Positions 53,390 through 63,868 are shown, numbered from the stretch's first letter. The stretch is 64,000 bases of DNA from Micromonospora coriariae (GCF_900091455.1 NZ_LT607412.1:1178001-1242000), one strand, 5' to 3'. Made by a program: numbers and translations. The notes: generated from the sequence alone by a model not told the origin.

Positions 53390-54162
53390 AGTGGAGTGAC
53401 GTACGCGCCGGTGATGCCTCCGTCCACCACGAACTGCGCGGCGGTCATGAACGAGGCGTCGTCGCTGGCCAGGAACGCCACCGCGGCGGCGATCTCCTCG
53501 GGTTGGCCGAACCGGCCCATCGGCACGTGCACCAGCCGGCGGGCGGCCCGCTCCGGGTCGGCGGCGAAGAGTTCCAGCAGCAGCGGGGTGGCCACCGGGC
53601 CGGGGCAGAGCGCGTTGACCCGGATGCCCTCGCGGGCGAACTGCACGCCCAGTTCCCGGGTCATCGCCAGCACGCCACCCTTGCTCGCGGTGTACGCGAT
53701 CTGCGACGTCGCGGCGCCCATCAGCGCCACGAACGAGGCCGTGTTGATGATCGAACCCTTGCCCTGTCGGCGCATGTGCGGGATGGCGTACTTGCAGCAG
53801 AGGTAGACGCTCGTGGTGTTGACCCGCAGCACCCGTTCCCAGGCGTCCAGGCCGGTGGCCAGGATGGAGTCGTCGTCCGGCGGCGAGATGCCGGCGTTGT
53901 TGAACGCGATGTCGACCCGCCCGTGCCGGTCGGCCACCCCGTCGAACAGGTCACGCACCGCCGACTCGTCGGCCACGTCGGCGGCCACGAACTCGCCGCC
54001 ACACTCCTCGGCGGCCCGCTTCCCGGCCGACGAGTCGATGTCCACGCAGACCACTCGGGCCCCCTCGGCGGCGAACCGCCGGACGGTGGCCAACCCGATC
54101 CCGCTGCCCGCTCCGGTGATCACGGCCACCCGGTCCTGCAACCGACCCTGCACAGGCGTCAC
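53386..54162 (-). CDS. Short-chain dehydrogenase/reductase
   Basis: 258 residues. 'VAVITGAGSGIGLATVRRFAAEGARVVCVDID' is the TGxxxGxG NAD-binding motif with Asp favouring NAD+; 'NNAGIS' follows, and catalytic 'IAYTASKGGV' holds Tyr and Lys with Ser upstream. C-terminal 'SDDASFMTAAQFVVDGGITGAYV' completes the fold. Coupled by ATGA on both sides to the aldehyde dehydrogenase and hydrolase genes, it likely oxidises an alcohol-stage intermediate of the same pathway. Substrate is inference. Confidence 0.9.
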   Translation of the reverse strand: MTPVQGRLQDRVAVITGAGSGIGLATVRRFAAEGARVVCVDIDSSAGKRAAEECGGEFVAADVADESAVRDLFDGVADRHGRVDIAFNNAGISPPDDDSILATGLDAWERVLRVNTTSVYLCCKYAIPHMRRQGKGSIINTASFVALMGAATSQIAYTASKGGVLAMTRELGVQFAREGIRVNALCPGPVATPLLLELFAADPERAARRLVHVPMGRFGQPEEIAAAVAFLASDDASFMTAAQFVVDGGITGAYVTPL

Positions 54163-55529
54163 TCCTCTGTCGCGATGAACACGTTCTTGACATCGGTGAA
54201 GGCGTGCAGCGCGTCCGGACCGAGCTCGCGGCCCAGGCCGGAGCGCTTCATCCCGCCGAACGGCGTCCAGTAGCGCACCGAGGAGTGCGAGTTGACGCTG
54301 AGGTTGCCCGAGTCGACGGCACGGGCGAGCCGGAGCGCGCGGCCCACGTCCCGGGTCCAGATGGAGCCGGAGAGGCCGTACTCGGTGTCGTTGGCGAGCC
54401 GGACCGCGTCGGCCTCGTCGTCGAAGGGGAGCACCGAGACCACCGGGCCGAAGATCTCCTCCCGCCAGTGCCGATCGGCTGGCGAGTCGGCCAGCAGCAC
54501 CGTCGGGGCGTGCCAGAAGCCCTGACCGTCGGGGCAGGAGCCGGTGAACGCGACCCGGGACCCGGCCACGTAGCCGGCGACCCGGTCGCGCTGGCCGGCG
54601 GAGATCAGCGGGCCCATCTCGGCGGTGTCCCGGGCCGGATCCTCGACCCGCACGGCGCGTACCGCCGGTTCGAGCAGTTCCAGGAAGCGGTCGTACACCG
54701 GGCGCTGGACCAGGATCCGGGACCGGGCGCAGCAGTCCTGGCCGGCGTTGTCGAACACCGCGCCGGGCGCGGTCGCGGCGGCGCGTTCCAGGTCGGCGTC
54801 GGCGAAGATGATGTTGGCGCTCTTGCCGCCCAGCTCCAGGGTCAGCCGCTTCACCTGGGCGGCGCAGCCGGCCATGATCCGTGTGCCGACCTCGGTGGAG
54901 CCGGTGAAGCAGATCTTGCGGACCGCCGGGTGGCTGACGAACCGCTCCCCCACCACGGCGCCCTCGCCGGGGACGACCGTGAAGACGTCGTCGGGCAGGC
55001 CGGCCTCACAGGCCAGCTCCGCCAGGCGCAGCGCGGTGAGCGGGGTCAGCTCGGCGGGCTTGAGCACCACGGTGTTGCCGGCGGCGAGGGCCGGGACGAA
55101 CCCCCAGGCGGCGATCGGCATCGGGAAGTTCCACGGCACGATCACGCCGACCACGCCGAGTGGCTCGTGGAAGGTGACGTCCAGCCCGCCGGGCACCGGG
55201 ATCTGCCGCCCGGTCAGCCGCTCCGGCGCGCCCGCGTAGTAGTCCAGCACGTCCCGGACGTTGCCGGCCTCCCAGCGGGCGTTGCCGACGGTGTGCCCGG
55301 AGTTGCGGACCTCCAGCGTGGCCAGCTCGTCCAGGTGCGCGTCGATCACTGCGGCGAAGCGCCGCAACATCCGGGCCCGATCCCCCGGCGCCACCGTCCG
55401 CCACGCCTCGAACGCGAGCGCCGCCCGCGAGATCGCCGCATCGACCTCCGCCACCGAGGACCCCGGCACGTCCCGGAACGCCTCCCCGGAAGCCGGATCC
55501 ACCACCAGAGTCACGCGCCCCACCCCCAT
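54159..55529 (-). CDS. NAD(P)-dependent aldehyde dehydrogenase (PuuC-like)
   Basis: 456 residues. 'VGVIVPWNFPMPIAAWGFVPALAAGNTVVLKPAE' is the cofactor-binding region, 'FTGSTEVG' the Rossmann motif, general base Glu232 in 'LTLELGGKSANII', nucleophile Cys266 in GQDCCARSR, and 'EEIFGPVVSVLPF' near the end. The family oxidises amino aldehydes, for example gamma-glutamyl-aminobutyraldehyde. Placed 18 bp after the glutamine-synthetase-like gene and overlapping the SDR gene. Confidence 0.93.
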   Translation of the reverse strand: MGVGRVTLVVDPASGEAFRDVPGSSVAEVDAAISRAALAFEAWRTVAPGDRARMLRRFAAVIDAHLDELATLEVRNSGHTVGNARWEAGNVRDVLDYYAGAPERLTGRQIPVPGGLDVTFHEPLGVVGVIVPWNFPMPIAAWGFVPALAAGNTVVLKPAELTPLTALRLAELACEAGLPDDVFTVVPGEGAVVGERFVSHPAVRKICFTGSTEVGTRIMAGCAAQVKRLTLELGGKSANIIFADADLERAAATAPGAVFDNAGQDCCARSRILVQRPVYDRFLELLEPAVRAVRVEDPARDTAEMGPLISAGQRDRVAGYVAGSRVAFTGSCPDGQGFWHAPTVLLADSPADRHWREEIFGPVVSVLPFDDEADAVRLANDTEYGLSGSIWTRDVGRALRLARAVDSGNLSVNSHSSVRYWTPFGGMKRSGLGRELGPDALHAFTDVKNVFIATEE

Positions 55530-55547
55530 CCGACGCGGTGGGCGGGG

Positions 55548-56912
55548 TCAGAGGCGTTCGAAGCCACGGGTCAGCTCCCAGTCGGTGACGGCGGCGTCGA
55601 AGGCGGCGAGCTCCACCCGGGCCTGGTTGGCGTAGTGGGCGACCACCTCGGGACCGAAGGCGTCCGCGGCGGCGGAGGAGGACTCCCAGAGGGTCAGGGC
55701 GTCGCGCAGGGTGCCGGGCACCCGCTCGGCCTCCGGGTCGTCGTACGCGTTGCCTGTGCACTCCGGGCCCAGCTCCAGCTCCCGCTCGATGCCGTGCAGC
55801 GCGCCCGCGACCAGCCCGGCGATCGCCAGGTACGGGTTGACGTCGGCACCGGGAACCCGGTTCTCCACCCGCATGCCCTGCCCGTGCCCGACCACCCGCA
55901 GAGCGCAGGTGCGGTTGTCCACCCCCCAGCGCAGCGCCGTCGGGGCGAACGACCCCGGCTGGTAGCGCTTGTAGGAGTTGATGTTCGGGGCGAAGAGCAG
56001 GCTGAACTCGCGCATCGTGGCCAACAGCCCGGCGAGCACCCGCTGCCCGGTCTCGGACAGGTGCGCGGGCCCGTCGCCGAGCATCGCGGAGGCGCCGGTG
56101 GTGTCGCGCAGGGAGAAGTGGATGTGGCAGGAGTTGCCCTCCCGCGCGTTCGGCTTGGCCATGAAGGTGATCGCCATGCCCTCCTGGGCGGCGATCTCCT
56201 TGGCCCCGTTCTTGTAGATCACGTGGTGGTCGGCGCACGCCACCGCCTCGTCGTATCGGAAGGCGATCTCGTGCTGGCCGAGGTTGCACTCACCCTTGGC
56301 GCTCTCCGGGGTCAGCCCCGCGCCGGCCATCTCGGTGCGGATCCGGCGCAGCAGCGGCTCCACCCGGGCGGTGCCGAGCAGCGAGTAGTCCACGTTGTAC
56401 TGGTTGGCCGGGGTGAGATCGCGGTAGCCGTGCCGCCAGGCGTCCTCGTACGAGTCGCGGTACAGCACGAACTCCAGCTCGGTGCCGGCGTAGGCGGTCA
56501 GCCCGTGCCCGGCCAGCCGGCCCAGCTGACGGCGCAGGATCTGCCGGGGCGAGGCGACCACGTCACCGGAGCCGTCCAGCCAGGTCAGGTCTGCCAGCAG
56601 CAGCGCGGAGCCCGGCTGCCACGGCATCCGGCGCAACGTGCTGAGATCCGGCACCATCGCGAAGTCGCCGTACCCGCGCTCCCAGCTGGACATCGCGTAC
56701 CCGTCGACGGTGTTCATGTCCACGTCCACGGCGAGCAGGTAGTTGCAGCCCTCGCTGCCGTGCTCGACGACCTGGTCGAGGAAGAAGGGCGCGTGGAACC
56801 GTTTGCCCTGCAGGCGGCCCTGCATGTCGACCAGGGCCAGCACGACGGTGTCGATCTCACCCTCGGCAACAGCGACCCGCAGTTGTTCCAGCGTGAGCGG
56901 AGCTCTCCTCAT
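55548..56912 (-). CDS. Glutamine-synthetase-like gamma-glutamyl-amine ligase (PuuA/GlnA3/GlnA4 type)
   Basis: 454 residues. N-terminal beta-grasp 'TVVLALVDMQGRLQGKRFHAPFFLDQ', the metal-binding 'AYAGTELEFVLYRDSYEDA', 'ECNLGQHEIAFRY', ATP-region 'GNSCHIHFSLRD', and 'RWGVDNRTCALRVVGHGQGMRVENRVPGADVNPYLAIAGLVAG'. It lacks the adenylylation-loop Tyr context of GlnA and groups by eye with ligases that attach glutamate to putrescine, ethanolamine or other amines. Head enzyme of the operon, following a GGAGG site. The amine substrate cannot be fixed from sequence alone. Confidence 0.88.
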   Translation of the reverse strand: MRRAPLTLEQLRVAVAEGEIDTVVLALVDMQGRLQGKRFHAPFFLDQVVEHGSEGCNYLLAVDVDMNTVDGYAMSSWERGYGDFAMVPDLSTLRRMPWQPGSALLLADLTWLDGSGDVVASPRQILRRQLGRLAGHGLTAYAGTELEFVLYRDSYEDAWRHGYRDLTPANQYNVDYSLLGTARVEPLLRRIRTEMAGAGLTPESAKGECNLGQHEIAFRYDEAVACADHHVIYKNGAKEIAAQEGMAITFMAKPNAREGNSCHIHFSLRDTTGASAMLGDGPAHLSETGQRVLAGLLATMREFSLLFAPNINSYKRYQPGSFAPTALRWGVDNRTCALRVVGHGQGMRVENRVPGADVNPYLAIAGLVAGALHGIERELELGPECTGNAYDDPEAERVPGTLRDALTLWESSSAAADAFGPEVVAHYANQARVELAAFDAAVTDWELTRGFERL

Positions 56913-57028
56913 TCACGGGCCTCCATCACCAAGGTCTACTGGCAAACCGGATCACCGTCAATGCCCCCGGCGGTGACTGCGGCAAACCCCGGCGGGACGG
57001 CAGCGGCGGCCACCCTGCCGGGCACGGG

Positions 57029-58615
57029 TCAGGCCGGGCCGTCGACCGGCGCGGGGTCGGGCGCCGGCGCCGTGTCGTCGACGGTACGCACGGGTCCGGC
57101 GAACCACTTCCGGGCCGAGACGTACCACCAGACGGCGACCACCAGCAGCACCCCGCCCACCGCCAGCGGCGCGTAGTTCACCGCCGACCAGGTGAACCCG
57201 TCGTTGCCGGGCACCCCGGCGGGCACGATCGGCAGCACGAAGTAGACGGCGATGACCGCGATCTCGATCACCGCGATCCAGCCGAGCAGCTTGTACTTGC
57301 GCCCGAGCGTCCACGGCCCGGGGACGAACCGGTCGCCCATCCGCAGGCGCAGCGCGATCGGGATGAGGAAGGACAGGTAGAGCCCGAGCACCGCGACGGA
57401 GACCACCGCGTAGAAGGCGATCGGGATGCCGGCGGAGCTCTCGTAGAGCGCCGGCAGGGTGAGCACCAGGCCGGCCAGCGTGGCGCCGATGATCGCGTTG
57501 ACCGGGGTGCCGTTGCGGTCCACCCGGGACCAGAGTCGCCAGCCCGGCACGGCGCGGTCGCGGCTGAACGCGTACGCCATCCGGCTCATCGAGGTCACGC
57601 AGCTCATCCCGCAGAAGAACTGCCCGATGGTGGAGATGATGATGACGATCTTGAAGAAGACCGGGGTGAGCGCAGACTCGAAGATGGCGCCGGAGAAGCC
57701 GCCGGCGGCGTTGACCGCCTCGACGTCGGTGGCCGCGAAGAGGAACGCCAGCAGCAGGATCCAGCCGCCGACAGCCGAGTAGAAGATGGACTGCCAGAGC
57801 CCGCGGGCGGCGGCCTGCGAGGCGCCCCGGGTCTCCTCGGAGACGTGCGCGCAGGCGTCGAAGCCGGTGATCGTGTACTGGGTGAGCAGGAAGCCCAGCG
57901 GCAGCACGTAGAACCAGAAGGTCAGCCCGCCGGTGTCCCCGTCACCGAAGCCGGAGTTGTTGAACCGCTCGGTGAACACGAACTGGAAGCTCTGGTGGTT
58001 GTCCGGAACGAGGACCAGGATGGCCACCACGACTGCCGCCCCGGCCACGTGCCACCAGACGGAGACGTTCTGCAGCACGTCGATGATCCGGTGCCCGAAG
58101 ATGTTGATCAGCCCGTGCAGCACCAGGATGATCACGAAGAGGACGAACGCCTGGCGCAGAGTGCCGGCCCAGCCGTCGAAGAGCGCCGACAGGGTGAGGT
58201 TGAGGAAGGTGGCGCAGCCGTAGTCGACCGAGGCGGTGACCGCGACCAGGCCGATCAGGTTCAACCAGCCGGTGAACCAGCCGTGCACCGGGCGGCCCAT
58301 GGTCGCGGCCCACCAGTAGATCCCGCCGGCGGTCGGGTACGCCGACACCAGCTCCGCCATGCAGAAGCCGATGATCAGGATGAACAGCGAGATCAGCGGC
58401 CAGCCCCAGGAGATGGCGACCGGCCCGCCGTTGTTCCACGCCTGGCCGAAGGTGGTGAAACAGCCGGCCAGGATCGAAATGATGGAGAACGAGATGGCGA
58501 AGTTGGAGAAGCCGCTCCACTTGCGGCGCAGCTCCTGTTTGTAGCCGAGTTCGGCGAGCCGTCGGGCGTCGTCGTCCATCGGATGCTCTGCGGTCGGCAC
58601 AGGCGTCGTGGCCAT
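57029..58615 (-). CDS. APC-family amine/amino acid permease
   Basis: 528 residues, about twelve spans. 'LRRKWSGFSNFAISFSIISILAGCFTTFGQAW' and 'AELVSAYPTAGGIYWWAATMGRP' are APC family motifs; 'AYAFSRDRAVPGWRLWSRV' is typical of the amino acid/choline (ACT, GABA/UGA4-like) branch. It probably imports the amine degraded by the downstream genes (GABA, choline-like, ethanolamine or polyamine substrates are known for the branch). The ATG at 58615 follows GGGAGG by 6 nt; a longer frame to 58753 crosses the promoter. Confidence 0.9.
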   Translation of the reverse strand: MATTPVPTAEHPMDDDARRLAELGYKQELRRKWSGFSNFAISFSIISILAGCFTTFGQAWNNGGPVAISWGWPLISLFILIIGFCMAELVSAYPTAGGIYWWAATMGRPVHGWFTGWLNLIGLVAVTASVDYGCATFLNLTLSALFDGWAGTLRQAFVLFVIILVLHGLINIFGHRIIDVLQNVSVWWHVAGAAVVVAILVLVPDNHQSFQFVFTERFNNSGFGDGDTGGLTFWFYVLPLGFLLTQYTITGFDACAHVSEETRGASQAAARGLWQSIFYSAVGGWILLLAFLFAATDVEAVNAAGGFSGAIFESALTPVFFKIVIIISTIGQFFCGMSCVTSMSRMAYAFSRDRAVPGWRLWSRVDRNGTPVNAIIGATLAGLVLTLPALYESSAGIPIAFYAVVSVAVLGLYLSFLIPIALRLRMGDRFVPGPWTLGRKYKLLGWIAVIEIAVIAVYFVLPIVPAGVPGNDGFTWSAVNYAPLAVGGVLLVVAVWWYVSARKWFAGPVRTVDDTAPAPDPAPVDGPA

Positions 58616-58924
58616 CGCACACCTCCCTGAGGTGATTCCGCGTACGAGTGCGCAAAGTGTCGTCCCGCCGATCAAGGTGGTCAATACGATGACCGTGGGA
58701 ATCTCACCGTCGTCGCGGCTAATTGCGTTGCCGGGCGGCCGGCCCACCCGCATCCTTGACCTCGTGACCAGGCCCGATCGCGACGGGCCAACCCCCGGGC
58801 GCTCGGACCGCCCGGCACCGCGGCGGCGCGGGGCACGTCACCTCTCTCGCACGGTACGGTGGGCTCCGCCGTACTCCGACACCCGCCCCGCGCCGCCGCC
58901 CCCGCCCGGATGACCGGGCAGGGG
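58616..58924. other. 309-bp intergenic region
   Basis: Holds the permease promoter at 58656-58684 and, next to the DUF456 stop, a short hairpin GCCCGG (58904-58909) with CCGGGC (58914-58919). The middle is very GC-rich and shows no ribosome site with coding bias. Confidence 0.5.
58656..58684 (-). promoter_or_regulatory. Promoter of the gamma-glutamyl-amine operon
   Basis: On the minus strand TTGACC (58679-58684) and GACACT (58656-58661) with a 17-nt spacer, about 40 nt before the permease ATG. Confidence 0.5.
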
Positions 58925-59425
58925 TCAGGTCAACAGCAGGCCGGCCAGCCAGAGCGCGGCGATGACCACGCCGGCGGCGAACTCGACGAGCATCGACAGA
59001 CCAGCGGCCTTGACCGCCTGCTTGGTGGACGGCCAGGCCAGTCTGGAGTCACCGAGCCGCAGACGCTCCGCCGCCCACACCCCGGCGACGAAGCCGAGCA
59101 CCAGCCCCACCACCGGCACCACGAAGAACCCGACGATCCCGAGCACCCCGCCGGCGAGCAGCGTGGACGTCGGCACGCCTGTGCGCTTCAGGTTCCGCCC
59201 GGGCCACGCGTACTTGATGACGGTGCCCCCGGCGGCGACCAGCGTCGCGGCGGCGAACACCGCCCAGCCACCCGGGCCCGCGCCGCCGAAGATCGCCCAG
59301 AGCAGTACCCCGCCCCAACACAGCGGCAGCGCCGGCAGGCCGGGCACCACCACGCCGGCCAACCCCGCCAGGATGGCCAACCCGGCCACCACTGTCACTG
59401 CCGTCTGCGAGTCGGTCAGGCTCAC
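58925..59425 (-). CDS. DUF456 membrane protein
   Basis: 166 residues, four to five hydrophobic segments. 'VTVVAGLAILAGLAGVVVPGLPALPLCWGGVLLWAIF' and 'LAGGVLGIVGFFVVPVVGLVLGFVAGVWAAERLR' with Gly-rich repeats match DUF456, a family related to glycine-zipper membrane proteins with no known role. The GTG start overlaps the stop of the GGDEF-EAL gene (GTGA). Confidence 0.88.
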   Translation of the reverse strand: MSLTDSQTAVTVVAGLAILAGLAGVVVPGLPALPLCWGGVLLWAIFGGAGPGGWAVFAAATLVAAGGTVIKYAWPGRNLKRTGVPTSTLLAGGVLGIVGFFVVPVVGLVLGFVAGVWAAERLRLGDSRLAWPSTKQAVKAAGLSMLVEFAAGVVIAALWLAGLLLT

Positions 59426-61587
59426 GCCGCCGCCCCGCCGCGCAGCCGGAGGGTGATCGCCTCGGCTGGCGCCGGAGCCCCGAAGTACCGCCCCTGCCCG
59501 GTGTCGCAGCGCAGCGCCCGCAGCCGCTCGGCCTGCACAGCGGTCTCCACCGCCTCGGCGGTGACCCACAACTCCAGCGCGTGCGCCAGACGGACCAGCG
59601 CGTCGACGATCCGCTCGTCGCGGTGGTCGGCCACGGCGTCCGTTCCGTCGGCGCGGATGCCCTCGACGAACGGGCCGGCCAGCTTCAGGCAGTGGATCGG
59701 CAGCCGCCGCAGGTACGCCAGGTTGGAGTACCCGGTGCCAAAGTCGTCCACCGCCAACCGGACGCCCAGCGCGGCGAGCCGGTGCAGGCTGCGCAGCGGC
59801 TCGCCCGCGCTACCCATCACGGCGCTCTCGGTCAACTCCAGTTGCAGCAGCTCCGCCGGCAGCCCGCTGGTGGCCAGCGCGTCGGCCACCGTCTCCACGA
59901 TCGCCGGGTCGTCGGCCTGCCGGGCGGCCAGGTTGACGCTTACCACCAACCGGGCGTCGGGGAACTCCCGCCACCACCGCTCGGCGTCGCGGCAGGCCCG
60001 CCGCAGCACCCACTCACCGAGCCGGACGATCAGGCCGGTCTCCTCGGCCAGGGCGATGAACCGATCCGGCCCGATCAGGCCCAGCTCCGGGTGCTCCCAC
60101 CGGACGAGCGCCTCCACCGCGAGCATGGTGCCCTCCAACAGCGACACGATCGGCTGGTAGTGCAGCACGAACTCGCCCCGGTCCAGCGCCGCCGGCAGCC
60201 CGGCGACCAGCGCCGAACGGGCGATGTCCCGGGCGCTGCGCTCCGGGTCGTAGACCGCCCACCGGCCCCGGCCCGCGGCCTTGGCCCAGTAGAGCGTGGT
60301 GTCCGCGGCCTTCATCAGCTCCGAGGCGGTGGTCGCCGCGGCGGGGCACTCCACGATGCCCACGCTGGCCGAGACGGCCAGTTGCTGGTCACCGACGTGC
60401 ACCGGGGCGGCGACGGCGGCCAACGCCGCCTCCGCCACGGCCACCGCGTCGTCGAGGTCGTTCCCGCCGTCGACCAGGATGACGAACTCGTCGCCACCCA
60501 TCCGGGCGACCAGGTGGCCGTGCTCCGCCACGCACGCGGCCAGCCGCCGGCCGATCATCACCAACAGCCGGTCACCGAGGTCGTGACCGAGGCTGTCGTT
60601 GATCGCCTTGAAGCCGTCCAGGTCGAGGAAGCACACCCCGACCCGCCGCCCGGGCTCGGCGGTGTCGAGGACCCGGCCCAGCGTCTCGAAGAACAGCGTC
60701 CGGTTGGGCAGCCCGGTCAGCGGGTCGTGCAGCGCCTGGAAGCGGAGCCGCTGCTGGAGTTCGTACCGCTCGGTGATGTCCTCGATCATGGCGACGGTGA
60801 ACCGGGGCCGGCCGTCGTCGTGCCGGATCAGCGAGACGGCCAGATCCGTCCAGACCACGCTGCCGTCCTTGCGGTGGTAGCGCTTCTCCATTCGGGCCGA
60901 GTCCTGCTTACCCTCGACCATCTCCTGGTACAGCTCCCACATCCCGGCCGCGTCGTCGGCGTGGAACAGCGCCGACACGTTGATCTCACGCAGCTCGCTG
61001 ATCGAGTAGCCGAGCATGTCGGCGAACGCCTGGTTGACGTCGATGATCTGGCCGTCCACCCCGGCGATGCCGATCCCGATCGCGGCGCCGGTGAAGACCG
61101 CCCGGAACCGCGCCTCGCTGTCGCGCAGCGCCTGCTCGACCTCGTCCCGCGCCTGCCAGGCCGACCGGGCGATCCGCTCCTGCTGACTGAAGGTACGGTC
61201 GCGCAGCGCACGGGCGAACCCGGCGGCCAGGCCGCCCTGCACCGCTGCGATCCGCTCGGTCAGGTCCGCCGGCTCGTCGTTCGCGGCCAGCACCTGGCGG
61301 GGGAAATCCTGACCGAGGGCGCGCAGCGACCACTCGAGCGCCCGGGGCTCGGTGAGGTGCGCCTCCACCAGCGCCCGCCCGACCTCCTCGGCGGGGCGGG
61401 CCGAGAACGGTTCGGCCCGTACCGCCTGAGCCAGCCGGACGGTGTGCACGAGCAGTAGCCGCTCGGTCTCGGCCGCGCTGAGCGGCACGAAACCGAGACG
61501 GCGTACCGCGCGGGCCCAGTTGGCGGCGTAGCCCTGGGCGTCGCCCCGGCCGGCGTTCACCCCGGTCCGATCCGGGACGGCGGCCAC
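59422..61587 (-). CDS. PAS-GGDEF-EAL cyclic-di-GMP signalling protein
   Basis: 721 residues, no membrane segment. A helical N-terminal region (15-150, 'LLLVHTVRLAQAVRAEPF'), PAS (155-275), GGDEF at 364-368 in ARMGGDEFVIL, and EAL from about 455 with EAL at 492-494, 'VNLAARQ' 551-557, ELTES 584-588, DDFGTGYSNL 613-622 and TAEAVET 676-682. The cyclase site looks intact but the inhibitory RxxD is absent (EHGH at 355-358). In the EAL part the LKxD motif reads LKLA (634-637), so Asp is replaced by Ala; phosphodiesterase activity is doubtful. GTG start right after the methyltransferase stop. Confidence 0.92.
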   Translation of the reverse strand: MAAVPDRTGVNAGRGDAQGYAANWARAVRRLGFVPLSAAETERLLLVHTVRLAQAVRAEPFSARPAEEVGRALVEAHLTEPRALEWSLRALGQDFPRQVLAANDEPADLTERIAAVQGGLAAGFARALRDRTFSQQERIARSAWQARDEVEQALRDSEARFRAVFTGAAIGIGIAGVDGQIIDVNQAFADMLGYSISELREINVSALFHADDAAGMWELYQEMVEGKQDSARMEKRYHRKDGSVVWTDLAVSLIRHDDGRPRFTVAMIEDITERYELQQRLRFQALHDPLTGLPNRTLFFETLGRVLDTAEPGRRVGVCFLDLDGFKAINDSLGHDLGDRLLVMIGRRLAACVAEHGHLVARMGGDEFVILVDGGNDLDDAVAVAEAALAAVAAPVHVGDQQLAVSASVGIVECPAAATTASELMKAADTTLYWAKAAGRGRWAVYDPERSARDIARSALVAGLPAALDRGEFVLHYQPIVSLLEGTMLAVEALVRWEHPELGLIGPDRFIALAEETGLIVRLGEWVLRRACRDAERWWREFPDARLVVSVNLAARQADDPAIVETVADALATSGLPAELLQLELTESAVMGSAGEPLRSLHRLAALGVRLAVDDFGTGYSNLAYLRRLPIHCLKLAGPFVEGIRADGTDAVADHRDERIVDALVRLAHALELWVTAEAVETAVQAERLRALRCDTGQGRYFGAPAPAEAITLRLRGGAAA

Positions 61588-61591
61588 GGGA

Positions 61592-62404
61592 TCAGCCGGC
61601 GGGCTGGTCGTACCGAGCGACGCCCCCGAAGGCGCCGAACCGCTCCGGGTGCTCGTCCACATCGGACGGCGAGTCGGGGCGCCAGAGCGGCATGTGCACG
61701 ACGCCCGGGTCGAGGACTGTCCAGTCGCCGAAGAAGCCGGTGATCTGAGCTCGGGAACGCAGCGTGATCTCGGTGTCCGTCCGCGCGGAGAGCCGCTGGG
61801 CGTCCAGCATCTCCTGCGGCTGGTCCTCGAAGGTGGAGTGCGAGATGACCAGGAAGCTGCCGGGTGCGGCGGCCGCCCGCAGGGTGGCCAGGACGTCCTC
61901 GGGCCGGTCGGCGTCCGGGATGAAGTGCACCACCCCGGCCAGCAGGATGCCCATCGGCCGGCTGAAGTCGATCAACCCCAGCTCGCGGGTCTCGGCGAGG
62001 ATCCGCTCCGGGTCGCGCAGATCGGCGTGGATCACCCCGGTCAGGTCGTTGCCGGCGAGCAGTTCCCGGCTGTGCGCGACGGCCACCGGGTCGATGTCGA
62101 CGTAGACCACCCGGGCCTTGGGGTTCGCCCCCTGGGCCACCTCGTGCACGTTGCCCACGGTGGGAATTCCGGAGCCGATGTCGAGGAACTGGTCGATGCC
62201 GGCGTCGAGCAGAGCCCGGACGGCCCGGCGCAGGAATTCCCGACCGGAACGCATGGTGGCGGCGAGATTCGGGGTCATGCTGGCGATCTGCTCGGCCAGC
62301 CGACGGTCGATCTCGAAGTTGTGCGCCCCGCCCAGAAAATAGTCGTACACCCGGGCCGCGCTCGGCCTGGTCAGATCGATCTCGGTCGGCAGTCCGTCCG
62401 GCAT
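61592..62404 (-). CDS. PF04672-type SAM-dependent methyltransferase
   Basis: 270 residues. 'IDLTRPSAARVYDYFLGGAHNFEIDRRLAEQI' is the start typical of the actinobacterial Methyltransf_19/DUF574 family, then 'QFLDIGSGIPTVGNVHEVA' (SAM motif I), 'VVYVDIDPVAVAHSRELL' and 'HADLRDPERIL'. Substrates are unknown; the family is abundant in actinomycetes. The ATG at 62404 follows GGGGAG by 7 nt. It precedes the GGDEF-EAL and DUF456 genes with almost no spacing, so the three form an operon. Confidence 0.9.
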   Translation of the reverse strand: MPDGLPTEIDLTRPSAARVYDYFLGGAHNFEIDRRLAEQIASMTPNLAATMRSGREFLRRAVRALLDAGIDQFLDIGSGIPTVGNVHEVAQGANPKARVVYVDIDPVAVAHSRELLAGNDLTGVIHADLRDPERILAETRELGLIDFSRPMGILLAGVVHFIPDADRPEDVLATLRAAAAPGSFLVISHSTFEDQPQEMLDAQRLSARTDTEITLRSRAQITGFFGDWTVLDPGVVHMPLWRPDSPSDVDEHPERFGAFGGVARYDQPAG

Positions 62405-62556
62405 CAGCGTGCTCCCCAGTTCATCGCCGCGGCGCGGGACGGCACCGGCGTCGGCGGGCACGCGCGACCACCGGTCGACCCGCGGGTCGTGTGGTGTGGA
62501 CCACTCTAGGCCGCCGACTCCCGCATCCGGGAGATCCCTTCGCGCTCTTTCCGCGC

Positions 62557-63762
<1,206 letters not shown>

Positions 63763-63856
63763 CGCGAGTCCTTCGGGGTGGAGACGGCGGGGGGTGGGGG
63801 CGCCCACCGGGGTCCTGCGGGCTGCCAGCCGCCAGGATATCCGCGCCCACAGCCGA

Positions 63857-63862
63857 TAGGTT
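63857..63862 (+). promoter_or_regulatory. -10 element of a likely leaderless promoter at the window end
   Basis: TAGGTT, 6 nt before the ATG at 63869; same hexamer and near-identical spacing as dapA and dapB. Confidence 0.45.
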
Positions 63863-63868
63863 GACGGC

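Noticed and set aside
55548..56912. Housekeeping glutamine synthetase GlnA
   Set aside because: Operon context and the overall sequence pattern fit amine-specific ligases better than GlnA type I.
54204..57176. A 990-codon plus-strand frame
   Set aside because: Antisense to the aldehyde dehydrogenase and ligase genes and crosses their intergenic gaps; compositional artefact.
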